DNA of 64,000 bases from positions 310,001-374,000 of the forward strand of contig CAKZFX010000009.1 of NCBI GenBank assembly GCA_936908745.1. The letters run 5' to 3'. Source of the stretch: an uncultured Chitinophagaceae bacterium (GTDB lineage: Bacteria; Bacteroidota; Bacteroidia; Chitinophagales; Chitinophagaceae). The notes beneath the pieces are model-generated. The model worked only from the letters and a program-made list of their open reading frames with translations, made no database searches and was not told the origin of the DNA. Below are positions 26,600-36,127 of the stretch, piece after piece (the first letter of the stretch is position 1; each line of letters opens with the position of its first letter). Made by a program: the position numbers and the translations under genes.

Positions 26600-27160
26600 T
26601 TATACTTCTTCTTCATCGCTGCTTGCTTCTTCACTCATGCCCAGGTCTTCACCATCTTCATCTTTTTCGCCAAAACCTTCTGTGGCAGCGCCGAGATCAT
26701 ATTTCTCTTCCACATCGGCAAATTTTTCGCCCAGCAATCCTTTGGTTCCATACTGGCTGGGTGCAATACCTTCCACACGCACCGCAGAAGGATACGTCAG
26801 CTTCGGATTTTCTTCTTTGGATACATTGATCAGTTCAACAAGGAATGTCCAGTTTTTATTGAAGTCATACTGGTAGATAAAACGCTGGTTAGGGTCTTTA
26901 ATTTCCGAGCCAATCGTGGTATCAGCCATCAATAATGGTTCAGCCCTGTATTCCTTTTCATATTTTTCCAATGATATTTCACGGCCACGCTGCCAATGAT
27001 CATTGCTGCGGTAAAAAGTTGCCTTGTGCTTATTGTCGAATTCATACGCTTTCAAAATCGTCTCGTGAAACAATTGAAAGGATTGTGTATGACGAATAGC
27101 CACATCACGGTACACACTCTCATCTTCTTCGAAATAAACCCTGAATTTTAGAATTGCCAT
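26600..27160 (-). CDS. pRiA4b ORF-3-like protein
   Basis: A 186-residue protein of the pRiA4b ORF-3 family (related to the IS1096 TnpR-type passenger). Seen: FRVYFEEDESVYRDVAIRHTQSFQLFHETILKAYEF and YQYDFNKNWTFLVELI, the two blocks that define the family, then a strongly acidic tail of about 35 residues (EEKYDLGA to SSDEEEV). The family's function is unknown. In Bacteroidota it is a common chromosomal gene and there is no transposase nearby. TAAATTTG lies four bases before the ATG. Confidence 0.85.
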   Translation of the reverse strand: MAILKFRVYFEEDESVYRDVAIRHTQSFQLFHETILKAYEFDNKHKATFYRSNDHWQRGREISLEKYEKEYRAEPLLMADTTIGSEIKDPNQRFIYQYDFNKNWTFLVELINVSKEENPKLTYPSAVRVEGIAPSQYGTKGLLGEKFADVEEKYDLGAATEGFGEKDEDGEDLGMSEEASSDEEEV

Positions 27161-27164
27161 ACTA

Positions 27165-27172
27165 CAAATTTA
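27165..27172 (-). promoter_or_regulatory. -7 box of the pRiA4b-like gene
   Basis: Minus strand TAAATTTG, an exact TAnnTTTG match, four bases from the ATG, implying a transcript starting at about the start codon. Confidence 0.5.
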
Positions 27173-27192
27173 AGATTTTGGCTTCAGATATC

Positions 27193-28620
27193 TTACGACG
27201 TTATTTTGGGCTCCAGTCCCAGTTCCTTCCCTTTCTCCAGCATAAACGCATAGGCGTCTTCATAGGTATTCGGTATCACACCGTCCAGCATTGCATCTTT
27301 TAATGCATCTTTAATCAATCCCACCGGCCTGGATGGAGGAAGACCAAATATTTCCATGATCCGTTCGCCCGTAATCGGCGGCTGCCAGTTGCGCACATGG
27401 TCTTTTTCTTCCACTTCTTTACAACGCTCCCGCACCAACTGGAAGTTTTCCAAATAGCGTTTTACTTTTTGTTTGTTTTTGGAAGTAATATCGGCCTCAC
27501 ACAGCATCATCAGCGATTCAAAGTCATCGCCTGCATCAAATAACAGGCGGCGAATAGCTGAATCCGTGATATTTTCTTTTGTCAAACTAATGGGACGCAG
27601 GTGTAATTCCACCAATTTCCTTACCAAACGCATCTTTTCGTTTTGCGGCAGCTTTAATTTGGCAAATATTTTTGGCACCATTCTTCCACCCACTACTTCA
27701 TGGCCATGGAATGTCCAGCCATGGCCTTCTTCAAAACGCTTGGTGGCAGGTTTGGCAATATCATGGAGAATAGCCGACCAGCGCAACCATAAGTCTTTTG
27801 TATGTACTGAAATATTGTCCAGCACCTGCAACGTATGGTAAAAGTTGTCCTTATGACCATGCCCGTCTTTGTATTCAGCGCCGGACAGCTCCACCATCGC
27901 AGGGAATATTTTTTGTAAGAGCCCGCTTTTGTACAACAAGTCAAAACCAACGGAAGGCTTTGGCGACAGTACAATTTTATTCAGTTCGTCCGTAATGCGT
28001 TCCTGTGAAATGATGCTGATACGATCAGCCATGTTTACGATGCCTGCCCATGTATTTTCTTCAATGGCAAAACCGAGTTGCGATGCAAAACGAATGCCCC
28101 GCATCATACGTAAGGGATCATCACTGAACGTACGCTCAGGCTCCAGCGGTGTGCGGATGATTTTTTCTTCGAGGTCTTTTATACCATTGAAAGGATCAAC
28201 AAATTTTCCGTATTCCTTTTCGTTAAGACAAACGGCGAGGGTGTTAATGGTAAAGTCGCGGCGGTCCTGGTCATCTTCAATCGTACCCGGCGCTACGTCT
28301 GGTTTGCGTGATTCAAAACGATAGCTTTCTTTCCTGGCACCTACAAATTCAACATCAAAGTCATCAAATACTTTTATATGCGCTGTGCCAAAGTTTTTAA
28401 AGAAGTTGACATTCGGAACGGGATTAAAATGCTTCGCTGTTTCTTGGGCCAACTGAATTCCATCTCCCACACACACAATATCAGCATCCTTGGTCGGCCT
28501 GTTCAATAGTTTATCCCGCACAAAACCACCTACGAGGTAGGTTTCCACACCCAGCGTATCGGCTGCTTTTGATATCTTTTTAAATAGCAATGATTCTCTA
28601 TCGGAAAAATGAATGGTCAT
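27193..28620 (-). CDS. cca: CCA-adding tRNA nucleotidyltransferase with HD domain
   Basis: Start at 28620 (MTIHFSDRESLLF), 37 codons inside the longest frame, because the head domain begins soon after and a -7 box ends five bases upstream. 475 residues. Class II nucleotidyltransferase head: VETYLVGGFVRDKLLNRPTKDADIVCVG (Gly-Gly and Asp-x-Asp-type), RRDFTINTLAV, DPLRMMRGIRFASQLGF. A phosphohydrolase HD domain follows near 275-340 (WSAILHDIAKP, FHGHEVVGG). It repairs or builds the 3' CCA of tRNA; a poly(A) polymerase role is less likely. Upstream lies repeat-like AT-rich DNA. Confidence 0.92.
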   Translation of the reverse strand: MTIHFSDRESLLFKKISKAADTLGVETYLVGGFVRDKLLNRPTKDADIVCVGDGIQLAQETAKHFNPVPNVNFFKNFGTAHIKVFDDFDVEFVGARKESYRFESRKPDVAPGTIEDDQDRRDFTINTLAVCLNEKEYGKFVDPFNGIKDLEEKIIRTPLEPERTFSDDPLRMMRGIRFASQLGFAIEENTWAGIVNMADRISIISQERITDELNKIVLSPKPSVGFDLLYKSGLLQKIFPAMVELSGAEYKDGHGHKDNFYHTLQVLDNISVHTKDLWLRWSAILHDIAKPATKRFEEGHGWTFHGHEVVGGRMVPKIFAKLKLPQNEKMRLVRKLVELHLRPISLTKENITDSAIRRLLFDAGDDFESLMMLCEADITSKNKQKVKRYLENFQLVRERCKEVEEKDHVRNWQPPITGERIMEIFGLPPSRPVGLIKDALKDAMLDGVIPNTYEDAYAFMLEKGKELGLEPKITS

Positions 28621-28625
28621 TTGGG

Positions 28626-28633
28626 CAAAGATA
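28626..28633 (-). promoter_or_regulatory. -7 box of the CCA enzyme gene
   Basis: Minus strand TATCTTTG, an exact TAnnTTTG match, five bases before the chosen ATG. It supports the start at 28620. Confidence 0.55.
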
Positions 28634-28645
28634 AATACTGTTGGG

Positions 28646-28760
28646 AGAGTTTGTAGTTTGTTATTTAGAGTTTGTAGTTCACTAAAATTGAAAAATTGCT
28701 CTGTTTTGGTACAGTTTGTTTTTAGGAACAATTACAAATTAAACACTACAAATTATAAAT
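28646..28760. repeat. Degenerate TTTGTAG-type intergenic repeat
   Basis: AGAGTTTGTAGTT occurs at 28646-28658 and again at 28667-28679; related inverted sequence (ACAAATTAAACACTACAAATT) lies at 28734-28755. No coding content. Confidence 0.55.
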
Positions 28761-28762
28761 TA

Positions 28763-29332
28763 TTATGGTCTTAGTATCATCACTTCACCGTCCTTCCATT
28801 TAATCACAGATGAAGGTTCGGCGATGGTTTCATCATCTTGCCGGTAGTGAACAATATAGTCAACGCCGCTTTTTATTTCGGGTGAAATGTCCTTGAATAA
28901 CTTCGCAGCCGGTTGACCAGAAATATTGGCGGACGTGGAAACGATGGGTTTGCGGAAACGTTTCAACAGGTGTTTACAAAACTCTTCTTTGCAAATACGA
29001 ATGGCTACTGTTCCGTCGCTGCCGACCAGGTTATCAGCTAAGCCGATGGCGCCTTCGTAAATAACAGTGGTTGGCTTTGTCGTTTCGTCGAGATAGTCAA
29101 AAACAGAAAGATCCACAGCGGACACATATTGCATCACATCTCTTTCTTCAGCCACGAGTATGATCATGGCTTTTTCGTCAGGGCGTTGTTTCAGGCGATA
29201 GACTTTTTCCACGGCTTCGGGATTGGTGGCATCGCAGCCAATACCCCAAACCGTGTCTGTTGGATAAAGGATCAACCCGCCATCATCCAGGATATCCAGA
29301 CAACGTTCAATATCATTTTTAAAGTCGGTCAT
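28763..29332 (-). CDS. L-threonylcarbamoyladenylate synthase (Sua5/YwlC/YrdC)
   Basis: Start at 29332 (MTDFKNDIERCL), which overlaps the glycosyltransferase stop as ATGA; the longer frame lies inside that gene. 189 residues. It makes the threonylcarbamoyl-AMP used for t6A37 of tRNA. Seen: GGLILYPTDTVWGIGCDA near 20, VYRLKQRPDEKAMIIL near 45, and FRKPIVSTSANISGQPA near 140. The C-terminal Sua5 extension is absent, so it is the short YrdC-like form. It is translationally coupled to the glycosyltransferase upstream. Confidence 0.93.
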   Translation of the reverse strand: MTDFKNDIERCLDILDDGGLILYPTDTVWGIGCDATNPEAVEKVYRLKQRPDEKAMIILVAEERDVMQYVSAVDLSVFDYLDETTKPTTVIYEGAIGLADNLVGSDGTVAIRICKEEFCKHLLKRFRKPIVSTSANISGQPAAKLFKDISPEIKSGVDYIVHYRQDDETIAEPSSVIKWKDGEVMILRP

Positions 29333-30477
29333 AGTTCTTTGTATACATTCATGACGGCGGCTGCACATTTTTGCTGCGTGAAGTTTTGTGCATGTTGCCA
29401 GCCTTTATTTCTTAATTCGTCGGCGAAGCTTTTATCGTTGTAAATTGTTTGCATGCCTTCGGCCATTTCTTCAGCCATGGCAGGATTTACATAGTAAGCG
29501 CCATTGCCACCGGCTTCGGGAAGACAGGACACATTGGAAGTGATCACGGGCACTTTGCTCCATAAAGCTTCCAATACAGGTATGCCAAATCCTTCAAAGA
29601 AAGAAGGATAAATCATTGCGATAGCCGATTGATAAATAGCCGGAAAATCCGCAGCCGATTGAAAAGCTTTGGATGATTTTGCTGCTTCTGTTTCTGAAAG
29701 GAAAATGATCTTGTTTTCAATCCCGTTTTGCCGGATAAAGTCTTTTACCTGTTGCTTGTATTTGCCCCCATCGCCAATGACAACGAGCGGAATGTCCAGT
29801 TCATTTCGCAATAAGAACACCGCTTTGCAAACATTGAGCAGGTTTTTGCGTTCGATGACCGAACCCACGTATAAAAAGAATTCTTCGGGAAGATGATACA
29901 GTTTTTTTACCCGTTGTTTCTCGGCATCAATCACTGTTGTTCCAAAAGAAGGATTGCAGCTCTGGTAACAAACCCTGATTTTTTCTTCCGGTGTTTTGTA
30001 AAATTCAATAATATCTTTTTTTGTTTGCTCGCTGATGGCGATCACACGGTCGGCATGTTCACAAGCATAACTGAATTTTTTGCGATAGATTTTTACATCG
30101 ATCGGGTTGTATTGTTCCGGGTAACGTTCGTGGATCAGGTCGTGGATCGTGACAACAGATTTAATACCTGTTTGCTGAATACCCACCGGGATTTCATGGC
30201 TCAGGCCATGATAGAGATCAATATTCAATCGTTTGAGATCACTTTTAACCCAACTGCTGCGCCATGCCGAACTAAATAGTTTATTTAAAAAACCAGTTGG
30301 CCGTATTTCATGCAGGTTCTGCCCATCTAACGAAAAACGATCGGACGCTTTGGGATTGAATAAATAGTAGTTGTGTTCCGGGAAATAGTCTGCCAGCGAA
30401 CGAATGAGTGTGCGGCTGTAATGTCCCAGCCCGGTGTGATTGTGATAGGCCCTCTTGGCGTCGAAACCGATGTTCAT
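29329..30477 (-). CDS. Family 4 glycosyltransferase
   Basis: Start at 30477 (MNIGFDAKRAYHNHTGLGHYSR), 15 codons inside the longest frame, since GT-B enzymes begin with this beta-strand. 382 residues. Seen: N-terminal Gly-rich GLGHYSRTL, VVTIHDLIHERYPEQY near 120, VGSVIERKNLLN near 210, and the donor-site PSFFEGFGIPVLEALW near 305 with the Glu...Glu pair of GT4. It transfers a sugar from an activated donor, probably for a surface glycan; acceptor unknown. TATCTTTA sits four bases before the ATG. Confidence 0.88.
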   Translation of the reverse strand: MNIGFDAKRAYHNHTGLGHYSRTLIRSLADYFPEHNYYLFNPKASDRFSLDGQNLHEIRPTGFLNKLFSSAWRSSWVKSDLKRLNIDLYHGLSHEIPVGIQQTGIKSVVTIHDLIHERYPEQYNPIDVKIYRKKFSYACEHADRVIAISEQTKKDIIEFYKTPEEKIRVCYQSCNPSFGTTVIDAEKQRVKKLYHLPEEFFLYVGSVIERKNLLNVCKAVFLLRNELDIPLVVIGDGGKYKQQVKDFIRQNGIENKIIFLSETEAAKSSKAFQSAADFPAIYQSAIAMIYPSFFEGFGIPVLEALWSKVPVITSNVSCLPEAGGNGAYYVNPAMAEEMAEGMQTIYNDKSFADELRNKGWQHAQNFTQQKCAAAVMNVYKEL

Positions 30478-30611
30478 TTTGTAAAGATAAGACGGGAAGT
30501 CGGGAAGACCGTAAGTCCGCAAGACGCTTCTTTCATTGGTAATATCTTTCGATCTTTCTGTCTTTTCTGACTTTCCGACTTAACAGTTATTTTCGCAGCA
30601 AATTTTGAATT

Positions 30612-31418
30612 ATGCAAGAATTGATACTCGAAGCCTGGGCAAACAGGGAGTTGTTAAAAGACAATAAGTACAGTGATGCGGTGAGGGCCGTGATTGAAGA
30701 AGTGGACAAAGGACGGTTGAGGACTGCCTCTCCTACGGATAATGGCTGGCAGGTAAACGAGTGGGTAAAACAGGCTATTCTCATGTATTTTGGTATACAG
30801 CAGATGCAGACATGGGATGTGGCGCCTTTCGAGTTTTATGATAAAATGTTGTTGAAGAAGAATTATAAAGACCTCGGTGTACGTGCGGTGCCGCATGCGG
30901 TGGCACGCTATGGTGCTTACCTGGCCAAAAACGTGGTGCTGATGCCTTCTTATGTCAATATCGGCGCTTACGTGGATGAAGGCACGATGGTGGACACCTG
31001 GGCCACGGTAGGCAGTTGTGCGCAGATCGGTAAAGCTGTGCACCTGAGCGGTGGCGTGGGCATCGGAGGTGTATTGGAGCCTTTGCAGGCCAGCCCGGTG
31101 ATTGTGGAAGATGGTTGCTTTATCGGTAGCCGTTGTATTGTGGTAGAAGGTGTGATCGTGGAGAAAGAAGCTGTATTGGGTGCAAACGTGGTATTAACCC
31201 AATCTACCAAGATCATTGATGTAAGCGGCGCTGAGCCGGTAGAAATGAAAGGCCGTGTGCCGGCAAGAAGCGTGGTGATACCCGGCACGTATAATAAACA
31301 ATTTCCGGCAGGCGAATATGGCGTTGGTTGTGCATTGATCATTGGTCAGCGTAAGCCAAGCACAGATCTGAAAACAAGTTTGAATGATGCGTTGAGGGAT
31401 TTTAATGTGAGTGTGTAA
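30612..31418 (+). CDS. dapD: Tetrahydrodipicolinate N-succinyltransferase DapD
   Basis: A 268-residue enzyme of the lysine/diaminopimelate route; succinylates tetrahydrodipicolinate using succinyl-CoA. N-terminal alpha domain, then a left-handed beta-helix made of hexapeptide repeats: VLMPSYVNIGAYVDEGTMVDTWATVGSCAQIG near 105-135, VEDGCFIGSRCIVVEGVIV near 165, and the conserved PGTYNK segment near 225. Length is normal. It stands alone, with a TPR lipoprotein gene 24 bases downstream that may be cotranscribed. The DNA just upstream (30490-30580) contains degenerate AAGTCGG/CCGACTT-type repeats. Confidence 0.95.
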   Translation: MQELILEAWANRELLKDNKYSDAVRAVIEEVDKGRLRTASPTDNGWQVNEWVKQAILMYFGIQQMQTWDVAPFEFYDKMLLKKNYKDLGVRAVPHAVARYGAYLAKNVVLMPSYVNIGAYVDEGTMVDTWATVGSCAQIGKAVHLSGGVGIGGVLEPLQASPVIVEDGCFIGSRCIVVEGVIVEKEAVLGANVVLTQSTKIIDVSGAEPVEMKGRVPARSVVIPGTYNKQFPAGEYGVGCALIIGQRKPSTDLKTSLNDALRDFNVSV

Positions 31419-31442
31419 GCCAATTATTTTTTACGGGAAAAC

Positions 31443-32384
31443 ATGATACGTTTTAGCATAATAGCTATTTTTTGTTTCGCACTTGGTTGTACTTCAAAAA
31501 AACAGGAAAAGAAATCCAAAGAAATTGAAGAACTAACCAAGCTTGCCGTAATAAGTGATTCGTTAAAAGATTTAACGCAATCTATTAGCTATTATACCCA
31601 GATACTGGAGATAGATTCTACTAACCTGTTAGCCATTATTAACCGGGGCAGGGCACTTGCTTTTAACGGACAAATTGAAGAAGGATTTGCTGATTATGAC
31701 AGAGCTATACGATTACAGCCGGACGAACGAAACTATTTCGTACGGGGTATGATATATGTTCATCTCAAGAATTATGATAAGGCTTCAGATGACCTTCAGG
31801 CTTCCATCCATGCTAATCCTAAGTTTGGCGAAGCCTATTGGGGATTAAGTTTTGTTAAAGAAGCAGCTAACGATCTTGATTCAGCCATTTTCTATTGTAG
31901 TAAAGCGGCAGAAAACAATTGTGCTGTCGAGCAAGCTTTGGGCAGACGGGCAGAACTGTATGAAAAAAAGGGTAATTTTCGTGCATCAGTAGATGATTGG
32001 ACAAAAGTGATTGAACTGGATAGTTCGGCTATTTGTTATAACAACCGAGGGTATAGCTATAATATGGCACAACAATATGTTGAAGCAATAAAGGATTTAG
32101 ACAAGGCCATAGAACTTGATTCTTCAAATGCTTTTGCTTACAACAATAAAGCCTTTGCAACTTTAAAAACAGGCGAAGTTGAAAAAGCACTCACAATTGT
32201 AAACATTTCTTTAAAGCTAAACGATAAAAATCCGTATGCGTATAAAACAAGGGCCGAAGTATATTCAGCTCTTCATCAACCTGAAAAAGCATGCAAGGAT
32301 TTAGCAACCGCAGAAAAATTAGATGTTGACAGAAAGTTGCAAACCGATATCAAAGCCTTGAAAGAAAAAATATGTAATAAATAA
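31443..32384 (+). CDS. TPR-repeat lipoprotein
   Basis: A 313-residue protein with lipobox FALGC (Cys16) then TSKKQEKKSKE. From about residue 45 there are six or seven tetratricopeptide repeats, for example LLAIINRGRALAFNGQIEEG, YFVRGMIYVHLKNYDKA, CYNNRGYSYNMAQQYVEA and FAYNNKAFATLKTGEVEKA. Such lipoproteins scaffold protein contacts in the periplasm or at the outer membrane; no partner can be named. Its TAA stop is the first part of a long terminator hairpin. Confidence 0.88.
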   Translation: MIRFSIIAIFCFALGCTSKKQEKKSKEIEELTKLAVISDSLKDLTQSISYYTQILEIDSTNLLAIINRGRALAFNGQIEEGFADYDRAIRLQPDERNYFVRGMIYVHLKNYDKASDDLQASIHANPKFGEAYWGLSFVKEAANDLDSAIFYCSKAAENNCAVEQALGRRAELYEKKGNFRASVDDWTKVIELDSSAICYNNRGYSYNMAQQYVEAIKDLDKAIELDSSNAFAYNNKAFATLKTGEVEKALTIVNISLKLNDKNPYAYKTRAEVYSALHQPEKACKDLATAEKLDVDRKLQTDIKALKEKICNK

Positions 32385-32420
32385 AAAGCCCTGTCTCGCC
32401 TTAGGCGAGACAGGGCTTTT
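32384..32420 (+). terminator. Bidirectional terminator
   Basis: Seventeen-base perfect stem (32384-32400 with 32404-32420) around TTA, with A-runs on the left arm and T-runs on the right, so it can serve both the TPR gene and the convergent metallopeptidase gene. Confidence 0.93.
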
Positions 32421-32442
32421 ATATGTGTGAACGGTGTGTGAA

Positions 32443-35400
32443 TTACTGTTTTACAACCTTGATCACTTCTTCTTTTCCATCACTTATCACTTTGATCATA
32501 TAGACACCGGCAGCGAGTTTAGAAAGGTTCATGCTGACAAGGTTATTGCTGCTGGTTTGCTGCAACACCTGTTTGCCATACATATCAAACACACGTATAT
32601 CGGCCATGCCTTTCAAATCGCCCAACTGGATCGTCACTTTATCCATAACCGGGTTCGGGAAGGCACTTACCTTATTGGCAACGATCATATCCTCTCCTTT
32701 CGTAGCTGTACCTAATGCCACACGCAGTGTATAACAGTTAGTAGCACTGTTAGCACCATTGTAGCCAAAGACACGCAGGTAATAAGTACCTGCCGTATAA
32801 GTACGGCTGATCGTTTCACTGCTGGTACCCCCATTTTGCGAAATAGCCAACTGCGTTGTACCATCGCTGCTTAATAATTGAAGATCATAGTCAGCAGGTA
32901 ATGTAGTCAGTGTCACCGTAGCTGTACCGCCCGTAGTGATCGTAAATTTATAATAATCCACATCGCCGCTTGGGCTGATCAGTCCTTTCACGTCTGTATT
33001 AAAAGGAATAACCGCTGCACCGCTTGCTGTGCCGTTAGTTGTTACATCATACGTGCTGGCACAACCTGTAACAGTTGACACCGTTGCTGTCAATGTATAA
33101 CAAGTAGCACTGTTGGCACCATTGTAGCCAAAGACGCGGATATAGTATGTACCTGCAGCCTGGTTGGTCAACGAAACGGTTTCATTAGCGGTTGAGCTTG
33201 TGCCTGTACCGATAGATGTTCCGGCGCTGTTATAGATCGTCAGGTCAAAGTCAACACCAGACGGACCAGCCAATATAAATGTATTATTGGAAGTCGCTGT
33301 CGTTACGATTTTGAAATAATCGTTGTCAGTAGATGTACTGATCGCTGCTGAATTAGCCACGCCTGCCGAAATAGTGGCGGCGGCTGCAATCGATTCATTC
33401 GGCTCAAATGCAGATGCACAACCCGCTACCGCCGATGTGGTAAATTGTGCTTGTGTATAAGCACTGTTGCCACTTGTGCAATTGGTGCGTACTCTCCAGT
33501 CGTATAATGTAGAAGCAGACAAACCGCTTACGCTTACAGAAGTGGAAGTAGTTGCCGTTGCTGCGCTTGTCCATGTAGATGAAGCATTGGTTTTATAATC
33601 CACTGCATAGGATGAAGCCCCGCTGACTGCTGTCCAGCTGACAGTAGCCGAAGAAGAAGTAACAGCCGATGAACTTAATCCTGTTGGTGCATTACAGGTC
33701 ACTACTGATTGTGTGGTGAATTGTGCCTGTGTATACGCACTGCTGCCACTGCTGCAATTAGCCCTTACTCTCCAGTCGTATAATGAACCGGCGGTAAGGC
33801 TGCTTAGATTAACAGAAGTGGAAGTAGTTGCCGTTGCTGCATTTGTCCATGTGGATGCACTGTTGAGTTTGTAATCCACATCATACGATGTAGCACCACT
33901 CACTGCAGTCCAGCTAACTGTAGCCGCTGAGGTAGTAACAGACGATGAGGTCAATCCTGAAGGCGTACCACAAGAGCTTCCGGCCGTGATCGTAAAGTTG
34001 GTATTGGAAATATCAAAGAAGATATTGCCTACCGCTTCCACTTTGATACGTGCAGTTGTACTTGGAGTGTTAGGAATGGTTACCGCCTGGCTACCATCAT
34101 TGGGCGTGCTGGCGATCAATACAGTCGGGAAGGTTTGCCCGCCATCTGTTGACAATGATATTTTCACATTGGCGCAACTTACCGGTGCAGCCGTTGTGTT
34201 AGCTACTGCCCATGTGATAGTTTGTGTAGAACCGCCAGCCCATGATACGGCTGTATTGGGTGCAGATACAGAAAAAGGCCCTGATGTGTTGGATACCGTT
34301 ATCACCACATCATCAAACTGTGTTTGTCCTACTGAATAAGGTGAAACAGAACTGTAAGGCGCATTATCCCTTACTGTCAAACGGAAATTCAGTGTTCTTG
34401 AAACCGAACTCAAGGCTTCAGTGTTGGCACCTGCATCGCCACCCGACAATGGCCCTGATACGAGTTGACCGGCCAAAATCGTTGACAGTTTAGGGAAGTA
34501 ACGTATTGGTGAAGTAGTAGGCGCATAGGAAATCCAGTTAGGCCCAGTTGCTTTGGTAGCGCTGGCTACGCTGCTGGCGCCTGTTTGCGATGAAGACGCA
34601 TTATCATTTTGCTCCCAGCTATAGGTCAACACATCGCCTGCATTGGCATCCGTAGCGGAACCGGTCAGCGCAAAGGGTGTGCTGATCGGGATGGTATAGT
34701 TAGCACCTGCATTCACCACCGGTGTGGCATTGCTGATTGTATTGGTAACAGGACAGGTTTTAGTAGCAAGGTTAGCCTGTATCTGTGCAATAGAAGCCTG
34801 GTGATAATAAGGAATGGAATGTGGCGCTAAATCCTGGCTGGTGATACCGGCATAACCCATGATGGTGATACCTGAACCCGGCTCTTTGTTAACGCCTGTT
34901 CCTTCGTTGCTCATGGAAAATGTATGATTAGCGCCTAACTGGTGACCGATCTCATGCACCACATAGTCCACATCAAAATTGTCGCCTTGTGGCACGCCAT
35001 CTGCCGGTGAAGTATAGCCACTTCCTTTCTGGTTATTCGTGCACACACAACCGATACAACCTGCATTACCACCACCACCGGAAGCGCCAAACAAGTGACC
35101 TACATCATAGTTGGCTTCACCGATCACAGAAGTCAGCGTGGATTGCAATTGCGAATTCCAGTTGCTTAACTGTGAAGCAGGTGAATAAGGATCGGTGGAT
35201 GCATTGTAATAAAATACGTTGGTGGTATTTGACACAAGGTTTAAATGCAGCGCCAGGTCTTTTTCATAAATACCATTGCAGCGTGTCATCGTTGCATTCA
35301 CAGCCGCTAGCACTAAAGAAACCTGCGAAGCACTTGTGGCGCCAAAGTAATTGGAATACTCGGCTGTCACTGATTGTGCAAGACGCATGGTTTTTAAATC

Positions 35401-35982
35401 ACCTCCCGATCTTCCCGTTACTCCGCTGTTGTTTACCTGCTGGCTGAGTCCTGTTGCCAGCACTTCTTCCGGCGTGGAACATTTCCAGGGCAAACGGTCC
35501 ACTTGTCGTTCTGAACGGAATACTGCATATATGGTATGATCTTGTGAGTAAGGTTCGATGAATTCATTGGGCTTGTCGGTGCGGAATACCATTGTTTGTA
35601 TTCCTTGTGGTGAAATACTCAATTTCAATGTGGCTGCTTTGTCGGTAAGGCCGCGACCGGAAAATGCACGGATATCGGGGAAACGTGCCTGCAAAGCCGG
35701 TTCAAAGTTGGAGGCTTCGACTACTTCAAATTGTTCCAGTTGTCCATCGGCATTTGGCAATGAAATGATGGTGGAGCCTTTCGCCGCAACGCTGTTGAAC
35801 AATTGTTGCCGCAGCGGCGCTGCGTTCAGGTCAAATAACTGGAATTGTTTGGGGAAAGTAAGCCGGGCTACTGCTTTGTCAGTGGTGATCCGGCTGTGAT
35901 CTGTGCGTAAGGACCAATAGTCCTGTGCTGTCATTGTAAGAGTAAGACTCAATGACAACATGGAGAGTAAGAGTTTCTTCAT
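32443..35982 (-). CDS. Secreted reprolysin-like metallopeptidase with FN3 and PPC domains and T9SS tail
   Basis: An 1179-residue modular secreted protease. Order: signal peptide (to TMTAQ); propeptide-like region; M12B/reprolysin-like catalytic domain with VVHEIGHQLGANHTF near 345 and Met-turn ITIMGYAG near 380; a beta-rich middle part; two near-identical fibronectin type III modules near 665-850 (each with SATVSWTAVSGA/TVSWTAVSG and YDWRVR.NC); two pre-peptidase C-terminal domains near 860-1090 (each with TYYLRVFGYNGANSAT or TYYIRVFGYNGANSAT); and a type A type IX sorting tail from VSAFPNPVMDKVTIQLG to the end. It would be carried over the outer membrane and cut at the tail. Confidence 0.92.
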   Translation of the reverse strand: MKKLLLSMLSLSLTLTMTAQDYWSLRTDHSRITTDKAVARLTFPKQFQLFDLNAAPLRQQLFNSVAAKGSTIISLPNADGQLEQFEVVEASNFEPALQARFPDIRAFSGRGLTDKAATLKLSISPQGIQTMVFRTDKPNEFIEPYSQDHTIYAVFRSERQVDRLPWKCSTPEEVLATGLSQQVNNSGVTGRSGGDLKTMRLAQSVTAEYSNYFGATSASQVSLVLAAVNATMTRCNGIYEKDLALHLNLVSNTTNVFYYNASTDPYSPASQLSNWNSQLQSTLTSVIGEANYDVGHLFGASGGGGNAGCIGCVCTNNQKGSGYTSPADGVPQGDNFDVDYVVHEIGHQLGANHTFSMSNEGTGVNKEPGSGITIMGYAGITSQDLAPHSIPYYHQASIAQIQANLATKTCPVTNTISNATPVVNAGANYTIPISTPFALTGSATDANAGDVLTYSWEQNDNASSSQTGASSVASATKATGPNWISYAPTTSPIRYFPKLSTILAGQLVSGPLSGGDAGANTEALSSVSRTLNFRLTVRDNAPYSSVSPYSVGQTQFDDVVITVSNTSGPFSVSAPNTAVSWAGGSTQTITWAVANTTAAPVSCANVKISLSTDGGQTFPTVLIASTPNDGSQAVTIPNTPSTTARIKVEAVGNIFFDISNTNFTITAGSSCGTPSGLTSSSVTTSAATVSWTAVSGATSYDVDYKLNSASTWTNAATATTSTSVNLSSLTAGSLYDWRVRANCSSGSSAYTQAQFTTQSVVTCNAPTGLSSSAVTSSSATVSWTAVSGASSYAVDYKTNASSTWTSAATATTSTSVSVSGLSASTLYDWRVRTNCTSGNSAYTQAQFTTSAVAGCASAFEPNESIAAAATISAGVANSAAISTSTDNDYFKIVTTATSNNTFILAGPSGVDFDLTIYNSAGTSIGTGTSSTANETVSLTNQAAGTYYIRVFGYNGANSATCYTLTATVSTVTGCASTYDVTTNGTASGAAVIPFNTDVKGLISPSGDVDYYKFTITTGGTATVTLTTLPADYDLQLLSSDGTTQLAISQNGGTSSETISRTYTAGTYYLRVFGYNGANSATNCYTLRVALGTATKGEDMIVANKVSAFPNPVMDKVTIQLGDLKGMADIRVFDMYGKQVLQQTSSNNLVSMNLSKLAAGVYMIKVISDGKEEVIKVVKQ

Positions 35983-36036
35983 GTTAATGGTTTTGGGTGT
36001 GTAGTGAAAAGTGCTACCTAATTTAATCCAAAGCCG

Positions 36037-36109
36037 CTAACAATCGTTAGGAAATCCCTTAGTTTTATTACGATGTGGAAAAAGTTTTACAATTGTAAGA
36101 GATTGTTAG
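36037..36109. promoter_or_regulatory. Clustered dyads upstream of the metallopeptidase gene
   Basis: CTAACAATCGTTAG (36037-36050) is a 5-base-arm dyad. CTAACAATC recurs inverted as GATTGTTAG at 36101-36109. Between them TTACAATTGTAA (36087-36098) is a perfect 12-base palindrome. They lie between the DUF6119 stop and the metallopeptidase start. They could be operator sites or the end of the foreign region; no target is known. Confidence 0.4.
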
Positions 36110-36127
36110 TGAAAACCATTAAAGGTT

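Noticed and set aside
26600..27160. pRiA4b-like gene as evidence of a transposon
   Set aside because: The family name comes from plasmid and IS passengers, but there is no transposase or terminal repeat here and the neighbours are housekeeping genes.
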